14,171 bases of DNA, from assembly GCA_933822405.4 (NCBI GenBank), contig CAKOGP040001905.1, positions 1 through 14,171 of the forward strand, given 5' to 3'. This document shows positions 8,456 through 14,171 of this stretch, one piece after another (the first letter of the stretch is position 1; each line of letters starts with the position of its first letter). This DNA comes from Cylindrotheca closterium (lineage: Eukaryota > Bacillariophyta > Bacillariophyceae > Bacillariales > Bacillariaceae). The translations under genes were made by a program, and so were the position numbers. The notes beneath the pieces were generated by a model. That model was given only the letters and a program-made list of their open reading frames with translations. It was not told where the DNA came from and did not search any database.

Positions 8456-8694
8456 ATTGATGGAACCAAGACTACTGAGACTGTTACCAACAGCCCATCA
8501 AGACCTAATACAAATTGGCACAAGCGACATATTGTACTGTCGTTCCACCGTGTTAGAGAGGCTATTGCATCCAATACAACTCCTTTCTACACATTGAAGG
8601 TACTAAACACCCGGCTGGTATCCTAAGAAAAAGGTATCAACAAATATGGCCACAACTACATACCCTACTTTCCTGAGTAGATGACACAGCTGAG
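8456..8694 (+). pseudogene. Carboxy-terminal tail of a copia RNase H (element 3)
   Basis: From 8456 one frame reads IDGTKTTETVTNS and then HKRHIVLSFHRVREAIASN. After a one-base frame change between about 8570 and 8584, the next frame reads FLHIEGTKHPAGILRKRYQQ, IWPQLHTLLS, a TGA at 8674-8676 where Trp is expected, and VDDTAEEN before TAG. This matches, from memory, the end of diatom copia polyproteins (KRHNALSxHRVREAIA, then F-H-I-x-G-x-x-NPADILSKH, then LL-x-W-x-x-DT). The family differs from element 1, whose RNase H ends in YMTKPLQG. The upstream catalytic part was not identified. Confidence 0.82.
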
Positions 8695-8720
8695 GAGAAT
8701 TAGATCCTCGCTCACTCACC

Positions 8721-8731
8721 CATTTGGGGAG
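8721..8731 (+). other. Candidate polypurine tract of element 3
   Basis: CATTTGGGGAG directly precedes the TG of the LTR starting at 8732, 37 bases downstream of the RNase H stop. A GGGGAG run in this place is typical for priming plus-strand synthesis. Confidence 0.65.
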
Positions 8732-8997
8732 TGACAGAATTGTATCAAGAATTGGTTTTGTGATTCGGACCAATACGATTCAATTGTTAGCGGTCTTATG
8801 GGTCTTATATTAATTAGTAGTAAACTAGATATGAGGACCTGTCATCGGATGAGAACAGTTGGAACTTTGTGCTCAAGCGCATCAACTGCTCGTCAATTCC
8901 CGATTGACTCATCGCGTCATGTTTTGTTTACCTTGAATTGATATCTTATCTTCTAGTGTAACTTTGAGTGTTCCCCAAGAATAATTATATTCTGTCA
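8732..8997 (+). repeat. 3' LTR of element 3 (266 bp)
   Basis: It starts TGACAGAAT and ends ATTCTGTCA, a perfect 9-bp terminal inverted repeat with canonical TG and CA ends. The repeat extends to 10 bp if one flanking base on each side is counted. It follows a purine tract and an RNase H stop, as a 3' LTR should. No second copy is seen in the window, so the 5' half of the element is either missing or outside. Confidence 0.75.
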
Positions 8998-9440
8998 CAC
9001 TACAGGATTTTCCTGGCGCTGTGATGTTTGATAGTCCAAGCCCACAATTCCATGTTTTCAGATTCCCTGCAAAACCAACTCATGGGAATCCCCCAAATAA
9101 ACGGACAAATCCGACATTTGTCGGTCTGTCCAATTGGACGTGTCAAACTGCTTCCATCAACGAGTTTCCAATGAATGGTCTCCAAGAGAGCAATTTCAAC
9201 TCTGAAGATCAGAGTAGGAGAGACGTCCAAAAGCGTGATGTTCAGCTGGAACATCACATGAGCTGCACACTTGTACACACCTATGTGGTGTGCAGCTGGT
9301 GATCTTTGAGGACTCAGCGCTAGCGCTCCTGTTTTTCCGCAAAAACATGGAGGTGGCATGTGCCACTAAAGATCACTTCTTAACTGGAAGGAACAAATTG
9401 TGGAATGGCGCTCCTGAGTTTCCACGTGTAACTTCCAGTC
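8998..9440. repeat. Dense hairpin/palindrome cluster starting with CACTACAGG
   Basis: Directly after the LTR the sequence reads CACTACAGGATTTTCC, which resembles the terminal repeat of CACTA (EnSpm/CMC) DNA transposons. Perfect inverted repeats then follow one after another: GATTCCC 9061-9067 with GGGAATC 9084-9090; CCGACA 9111-9116 with TGTCGG 9119-9124; palindrome GTCCAATTGGAC 9128-9139; CTCTGA 9200-9205 with TCAGAG 9209-9214; GTGATGTTC 9235-9243 with GAACATCAC 9249-9257; AGCTGCACAC 9261-9270 with GTGTGCAGCT 9288-9297; GTGATCTTT 9299-9307 with AAAGATCAC 9368-9376; ACTGGAAG 9383-9390 with CTTCCAGT 9432-9439. The GTGATCTTT pair encloses AGCGCTAGCGCT 9316-9327, TGTTTTT/AAAAACA 9330-9347 and GTGGCA/TGCCAC 9353-9366. 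The last pair encloses GTGGAA 9400-9405 with TTCCAC 9420-9425. No coding capacity is convincing. It could be the subterminal region of a DNA transposon, a fold-back element or a structured RNA. Confidence 0.7.
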
Positions 9441-9494
9441 GCAACACCACATGTCCAGGCCCCAGTGCACTTGAAAAACAAGAGCTTGCCGCAA

Positions 9495-9757
9495 TCACTT
9501 ACCATCAATTGTTCTATGTTGCTCAAGATAAGATTTCTTCTTGGGATCATTTGCTTTACAGGAATATTTGTCTGTAGTCTTGGTGAAATTGTTGAGAAAG
9601 TTCTGACCTGTAAGTGCATACATTACACTGAAGTTGGACTCAATTCTTCTCTTGTATTCAGCAGCAGTCTTGTTCTTGTGTTGATCGCTTTCATAATGGC
9701 GTTGATCACCATGAAGATTGGATAGTCCGCAGCATCACTAACAGTCATAAAAACTTG
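9495..9757 (-). pseudogene. Gag fragment of a fourth copia element
   Basis: Two minus-strand frames give one Gag-like stretch. The first reads MTVSDAADYPIFMVINAIMK (to about 9681). After a frame change it becomes HKNKTAAEYKRRIESNF, then YALTGQNFLNNFTKTTDKYS and DPKKKSYLEQHRTIDGK, ending at TGA 9497-9495. It aligns with element 1 Gag at ESVNDYRRRFEAQADQLFEI and with element 2 Gag at IASFRKRSEEKAKALQALLG. Only the middle of Gag is present: there is no amino-terminal start and no zinc knuckle. It is cut off on its downstream side close to the hairpin cluster. It is a relic, in the orientation opposite to element 2. Confidence 0.7.
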
Positions 9758-10481
9758 GAATTCAGATCATTGATCCAAGGAGAACAAGATTAGGAGCAAC
9801 GCAATTTCCTTTCATGTTCCATTGTCATCAACTATGTTAATGAAACGGCAGGAGTGTGTTGGATATATTAGGATTTTCAAAGTACATCTTTGTAGAAACA
9901 AGAAAAAGAGAATACATGTGAACGATAGAGAAAAGATGTCAACTGATACGACTAAAAATGAAGACTGATGCAACTAAAAATATCGCGCGTGGCGAGTCAG
10001 AAAACAGATCATATTTCTATGGAAATCATCCTGTTGATGATATAAGAAAGCAAGACTCAAGCAAGAACCAAAGTTGGATACTAATCAAAGTGCCGACTAC
10101 AGTGGAAGGTGAACGGATAAACAGATTGAACTTGCAGCATATCAGGCTAACGTAGAGAGAATTCTGAGAATTTCCACTGAGCTGGAGAAGAAAGAGTCAA
10201 AGTCAAAAGTTGACAGACTGTTCTCACTTTTTATAATATACTGCAAGCAACGAGTGAATTGGTTGATAAAGTAGGATCTCTGATAGATCTATATACTTCT
10301 ATATACTGTAAATTCATGCACTTAGAAGGCAACAATACCTGGACAGCTAAATCACAGTCAATTGAACAGGTAGATTGCAGGAGGCAGTGGATCGCTTACT
10401 CCTAACATACATTATAAAAAGTCACTGAATTGAATTGGGGGTTGATATATTCCTACAACTTGAAAGGATAGGAACTTGCTC
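9758..10481 (+). other. Probable 5' region of element 2, boundaries unclear
   Basis: No firm gene. A possible LTR start, TGTTGGATATATTAGG, lies at about 9858, and a CAACA that could close it lies near 10330-10335, but no second copy is available to test this. Short open stretches exist: 9958-10155, and a frame around 10113-10271 reading IELAAYQANVERILRISTEL followed by Lys/Glu-rich sequence that looks helical. They are not recognised and may be chance, or leftovers of older Gag sequence. Confidence 0.3.
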
Positions 10482-11688
10482 ATGATGAGTGGAAGATTTC
10501 AGAATACTGGACATTGTTCCAATGGAAGAAATGCTGGACAAAACAGATCACAGCAAGGCTGAGGTAATGGTCAATACAATGGAAATAAGAGTGACAATTG
10601 TAGCCAAAAAGAGAAGAAGTTTCCTCCTCTGACTAGAGGAAACATTCCCAAATTTAGCTTTGATGAAGTAAAGAAGACATTGGTGATCAAAATGTCAACG
10701 ATGAAGATGGATCATATTGATGACATGATCCAGAGTGTACAAACCTTGAAGTTGTTCGATATTGAAAGTGTGAAACCAACATTGGTATTGGTAACTGATG
10801 ACAACAATCCTGATAAGGAGATAAAGAATGAAGAAAGAAGAACTCACTATTTGACTGATCAAAAGAATTGGAAGGCCAGAAAGAAGGTGTTTGATAACAA
10901 TAAACGCAATGTCTATGGAATGATTATGAAGATGTGCATCGATCATATGGTGGACAAGCTTGAGCGAGAAGCTGACTTTGAAAACAAACTGTTCAATGAT
11001 CCTGTGGAGTTATTGATGCGGATCAAGAATTTTATGACAACTACTGTTGATACAGAATGGGAATATTTTGGTCTGTGGAAGACCATGAGCAATAGGATTA
11101 ATTACCATCAAAAAGAGAAGGAAAACATTGCAAATTGCAAGTAATTGCAAGTTTTCGTAAACGATCTGAAGAAAAGGCGAAGGCATTGCAAGCTTTGCTC
11201 GGTGATGATTTTTTGGATAAGTTTACTGAGAAGAGTCAGGAATATGATTTATTGGGAAGCAATGCTGAACAATCACAACATAAGAAGGAATCATGGGAAA
11301 GATTCATGGCCAACAGACTTCTGTATAATTCCAATAGAGCCAAATATCAATCAAGAATCGATGGAATGACGGTGCAGTACATGTTGAAACATCTGGATTT
11401 CAAACAGCGTTGTACATTTCCAACTACTTTGGAAAGTGGTGCTGATGTTTTGAATCAACACAAACATGATAACAGGAAGAAGAATTCAAATTGAGGAAAT
11501 TTGAATGGACAAGGCAAACAGAACAAGTCAAACAACAATCAAAATGACGGAGATCAAGTTTCGCAACAACAAACTCGAGCGTGTTTTGTGTCGCACCTCA
11601 ATGTGCGGACAAATTGAAGCCGTGGGAACAGTGGAAAAAACTGGACATATATAGGGATTATTCAAACGAGAATGGTCGTGGTAATTGA
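10482..11688 (+). pseudogene. Copia Gag of element 2, broken
   Basis: The likely original start at 10482 gives MMSGRFQNTGHCSNGRNAGQ, a Gly/Asn/Gln-rich tail. A TGA at 10560-10562 cuts the frame where a Gly-Arg-Gly context is expected. The frame then runs open through KEKKFPPLTRGNIPKFSFDE, DQKNWKARKKVFDNNKRNVY and RIKNFMTTTVDTEWEYFG to TAA at 11142-11144. After a frame change it continues as IASFRKRSEEKAKALQALLG, LLYNSNRAKYQSRIDGMTVQ and NQHKHDNRKKNSN to TGA at 11492-11494. Each block aligns with element 1 Gag (DETEWQLL, NDYRRRFE, FYNCDRSRFGSML, KHKPDNRKKG). The zinc knuckle is damaged: RACFV remains in one frame and VAPQCADKLKPWEQW in the next, so its middle appears deleted near 11580-11600. 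The trailing frame ends at TGA 11686-11688. Confidence 0.85.
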
Positions 11689-12714
11689 CAAAATATGCAA
11701 TGTGATGAAAATGCAACGTGTGATGATAATGAATCAGGAGATTCAAATACTCAATGGAACTATGGACGTTCCAACAATGGATCCCATGGAGAACAACTTA
11801 TTCAAGAAGGACATACGGATAATGATTCAAGACCACAAGGGATAATGTTGTTCCAACTCAACAATACTGGTATCAACTTGGACAGTGCCTCTAATGTTGA
11901 GGGAAGAGAACTTTATCAAGAAGGAATTGATAAGGTATTTGATTCTGTTTGTAAGCTTCACACACGAGCTAGCAACAACATCAACAGTTTGTTGAACATG
12001 GTAAAAGATAGATTTGATGTATTTATGGACACAAAGAGAGAGAACAGCTTCTTTGTGACCAGGAACGGGACAACATGGCAATTTGGACATTGCAATGGAT
12101 TATATACTTTGGTTGGCAAACCTGCTGTGGCAACAGCAATGTTCCATAATCATGCATGTGGACTTGACAATGCTGGAGTAGACCCATGTTTTGATATTGA
12201 AATCGAAAGACACAAAGGAATGGCATCCATCCTACAGCATGATAGGATTGATGGGGGTGAAGCGATGGATGAATATCACGGTTTATGGAAATGGACAAAA
12301 TTTGCTCAATGGTGTTGTGAATTGGCTAAAAACCGAAGATGGGATTTTGATGACTTATAAATTCGCTTTGGTGGATTACCCAGTACATTCGTTCAAGAAG
12401 CAAATCAAAGAGGTATCCAAAAAGATTTTCATGAATGGACGGATGGAAGAGGATTTAAATATGATGAAGTTCCTGCTGGAATGGAACTAGATGAAATTCA
12501 CATAGTACCTAATAATTTAAATGATGATATGGAAGGGTACTGTGCTCTGCAGAGTGTGGAAAAGAACAAAGAAGGCTTCACAAACAAACAAGGGAAACAG
12601 GCAAATATTGCATGGAGTGGCTATCATATGATTAGCACCTGGTGCAGAACTATTCAAGTTGGCGATTTGGGGAAATTTTTTCAAAAATTGTCCAATTACG
12701 GAGGAAGATGTTAA
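11689..12714 (+). pseudogene. Protease and pre-integrase region of element 2
   Basis: One frame from 11689 is open to TAA at 12358-12360 and continues in the same frame to about 12714. It contains NTGINLDSASN, the protease active-site region with DSA in place of DSG. About 40 residues later come FDVFMDTKRENSFFVTRNG and CNGLYTLVG, matching element 1 MDTDIENSFIITKGG and NGLYTF. The spacing after DSA is shorter than in element 1, so part of the protease is probably deleted. A stretch of roughly 150 residues without recognised motifs follows (WKWTKFAQWCCELAKNRRWD, then FHEWTDGRGFKYDEVPAGME), then SVEKNKEGFTNKQGKQANIA and WSGYHMI, matching element 1 VQENIEGFTDKQ and YHMAGAP. Near 12635-12645 the frame shifts, and the sequence continues as APGAELFKLAIWGNFFKNCP in the next frame. 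Confidence 0.8.
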
Positions 12715-13499
12715 TAGCTCTGAAGAGATATATGGACCGAGCGTTTCAACAATTAAGGGCAAACAAAAACGGCCAACACCAAAAGCGGTGGTTGATGATT
12801 GGATCAAAATGCCCAAGGAACTCCTGAAACACAATTTAAACCTGGATTTATGCATTGGCATTATGTTTATCAACAATGTAGCGTTTTTTGTCAGTATTGC
12901 CAAAGCAATAAAATTCTGATTCTGTACTGAACTGAACGATTGGACAAAAGATGCTATTTAGAAGTTAATTGACGAATTTTATGCATTTATAATCATGCAG
13001 AATTTCGAATCAAAACTATTTATTGCAAAAACAAATTCAAACTGGTATTTGATGACATGAAAGATAACATGCAAAACTTTAGAGGCAAGTTTAGAAATTG
13101 TCCAATTACGGAGGAAGATGTTAATATCTCTGAAGAGATATATGGACCAAGCGTTTCAACAATTAAGGGCAAACAAAAGCGAACAACATCAAAGGCTGTG
13201 GTTGATGATTGGATCAAAATGCCCATAGAACTCCTGAAACACAATTTGAACCTGGATTTATGCATCCACATTATGTTTTTCAACAATGTCGCGTTTTTTT
13301 TCTGTATTGACAAAGCGATCAAATTCTGATTCTGTACTGAACTGAAAGATTGGACAAAAGATGCTATTTACAAGTCAATTGACAAAATTTTACGCTTTTA
13401 CAATCATGGGGAATTTTGAATCAAAACTATTTGTTGCAACAACAAATTCAAACCGGTATTTGCTGACATGAAAGATAACATGGACGTGACCATGAATTA
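12659..13499 (+). pseudogene. Pre-integrase/integrase start of element 2, duplicated
   Basis: The block FFKNCPITEEDVNSSEEIYG, KGKQKRPTPKAVVDDWIKMP, KELLKHNLNLDLCI is the counterpart of element 1 LFKNCNVNEEDAIIAEKIYG and KGKTKRATPEGVRDDWIEIP. It is followed by MFINNVAFFVSIAKAIKF and a TGA. The whole block occurs a second time at 13057-13329 with about one base in ten changed. After the second copy the frame carries DWTKDAIYKSIDKIL and then NKFKPVFADMKDNMDVTMNY (reached through TGA 13327-13329 and another TGA near 13417), an integrase core segment in which the expected Asp before the FKPVF part is not conserved. Integrase would insert the element DNA; this copy cannot encode one. Confidence 0.85.
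12672..13482 (+). repeat. Tandem duplication of about 410 bp in element 2
   Basis: The anchor TCCAATTACGGAGGAAGATG occurs at 12691 and 13101 (offset 410), and ACAAATTCAA at 13031 and 13442 (offset 411). Copy 1 ends at AAGATAACATG near 13071 and copy 2 at the same string near 13482. The copies are clearly diverged, so the duplication is not recent. Confidence 0.92.
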
Positions 13500-13500
13500 T

Positions 13501-13764
13501 GCCGTGCCTGGCAAACGCAAACCAACTATTGAGCACAGCAATCAAACATTGAAAGGATTATTCTGAGCACACTATCATTGAATGGTGTTCAAGGCAATTC
13601 CTAAGGTTTTGACTATTGCTTTAATCAAGCGTGTGCCGTGCCTGGCGACCACAAACCAACTATTGAGCGCAGCAATACAAAATTGAAAGGATTATTCTGA
13701 GCACATTATCATTGAATGGTGTTCAAGGCAATTCCTAAGGTTTTGACTATTGCTTTACTCAAGC
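13501..13764 (+). repeat. Tandem duplication of 134-base offset in the integrase
   Basis: GCCGTGCCTGGC starts at 13501 and at 13635, and both copies run to TCAAGC (13630 and 13764). The offset is not a multiple of three, so the second copy lies in another frame. Both carry the same two TGA codons. Confidence 0.92.
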
Positions 13765-13777
13765 ATGGGACAAAAGT

Positions 13778-14046
13778 TATTAGCTTTTATCCTGCAAAGG
13801 AGGGCACTTTGAAATATTACAGTCCATATATGATTGTGAGACCAAAACCCAACTCAAAAAATATTTATTCGATACAATACAAACAATGTGAAAAGGCGTT
13901 CTATCGAGAAGTATATTCTGCTGCTAAAGCAAAAAAACATTTCGATTTCTGTGAACAACCACAGCTGAGCTTGAGAGAAAGCAAAACGGCTATTAACTTT
14001 TATCCTGCAAAGGAGGGAATTTCAAAATATTACAGTCCACATATGA
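13778..14046 (+). repeat. Direct repeat of about 56 bp encoding FYPAKEG..KYYSP.M
   Basis: CTTTTATCCTGCAAAGGAGG occurs at 13784 and 13997 (offset 213), and similarity spans about 13778-13833 and 13991-14046. Both copies are in the same frame and encode the same integrase motif. Confidence 0.85.
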
Positions 14047-14048
14047 CC

Positions 14049-14171
14049 CCGATCCACGAAAAACCCCCCCTTCCCATACCCACTTTCGGGCTTTTCTAAA
14101 AAAATATCACCATAGAAATTAAAAATGGTCATTTTTAGAATACGTGGTATTTTAACGCCAATAAGACAGTG
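14049..14171. other. Sequence beyond the break of element 2
   Basis: Matches to copia integrase stop at 14048, and the base composition changes: a C7 run lies near 14066-14072, then AT-rich sequence. A perfect inverted repeat, TAAAAATG (14120-14127) with CATTTTTA (14130-14137), is present. No gene is recognised. Confidence 0.5.

Larger units (their letters stand above)
13500..14048 (+). pseudogene. Integrase core end of element 2, with duplications
   Basis: The frame in the first copy reads AVPGKRKPTIEHSNQTLKGL, containing the Glu of the DDE triad in PTIExSN, then F-stop-AHYH-stop-MVFKAIPKVLTIAL. This is the carboxy-terminal half of a copia integrase core in this lineage. The segment occurs twice (from 13501 and from 13635). 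After the second copy the frame that starts at 13716 gives LLKHGTKVISFYPAKEG and LKYYSPYMIV, the conserved end of the core. Unusual Lys-rich sequence follows, and FYPAKEGISKYYSPHM appears a second time at 13997-14046. The open frame 13716-14099 therefore starts right after a TGA and is not a real gene start. Homology ends at 14048. Confidence 0.83.

Noticed and set aside
9465..9725. Plus-strand 86-residue frame with hydrophobic stretches that looks like a membrane protein
   Set aside because: It lies opposite the minus-strand Gag fragment, whose motifs match the other two Gag genes; the hydrophobic look is a by-product of the complementary strand.
13716..14099. A separate gene beginning at 13716
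   Set aside because: It starts directly after an in-frame TGA within integrase sequence and repeats the upstream motif, so it is a fragment of element 2 pol.
1..14171. tRNA or rRNA genes
   Set aside because: No cloverleaf with A and B box motifs or conserved rRNA stretch was seen on reading both strands.

Overview
This window reads as eukaryotic, transposon-filled DNA, most likely from a diatom or a close stramenopile. No bacterial operon structure, rRNA, tRNA or CRISPR array is visible. The lineage call rests on Ty1/copia proteins whose signatures I associate from memory with the diatom CoDi-type copia families: an HVDD rather than YVDD reverse transcriptase box, a pre-integrase block reading NCxxxxEDxxxxEKIYGP then KGKxKR, and an RNase H tail reading KRHxxLSFHRVREAIAS. 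No search was run, so the host name is an inference.

Layout from left to right. Positions 1-761 (minus strand) hold the start of an intact, unbroken open frame that runs off the left edge. It may be the gag-like protein of another element or a host gene. A gene-free stretch with several small hairpins follows. Element 1 (about 1423-6776, minus strand) is a nearly full-length copia retrotransposon with both LTRs and remnants of gag, protease, pre-integrase, reverse transcriptase and RNase H. It is dead: it has many stops and frameshifts, and the catalytic core of its integrase is missing.

Element 3 (plus strand) lies to the right of element 1. It consists of a degraded, unrecognised coding tract (6792-8455), an RNase H carboxy-terminal tail (8456-8694), a purine tract and a well-bounded 266-bp LTR (8732-8997). 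Next comes a cluster of perfect hairpins and palindromes (9061-9439) that starts just after a CACTACAGG motif. A broken gag fragment of a fourth element follows on the minus strand (9495-9757).

Element 2 (about 10482-14048, plus strand) is another copia element of a family related to element 1. Its gag, protease and pre-integrase regions match those of element 1 block by block, but it is more AT-rich to the eye and carries three successive head-to-tail duplications inside its integrase. It ends abruptly near 14048.

The genes do not cooperate as a host pathway. They are the gag and pol modules of several retrotransposons in opposite orientations, at different stages of decay. The items most worth a second look are the hairpin cluster next to the CACTA motif, the serial duplications in element 2, the stop codons that sit where CGA codons are expected, a cysteine-rich zinc-ribbon-like insert in element 1, and the intact frame at the left edge.
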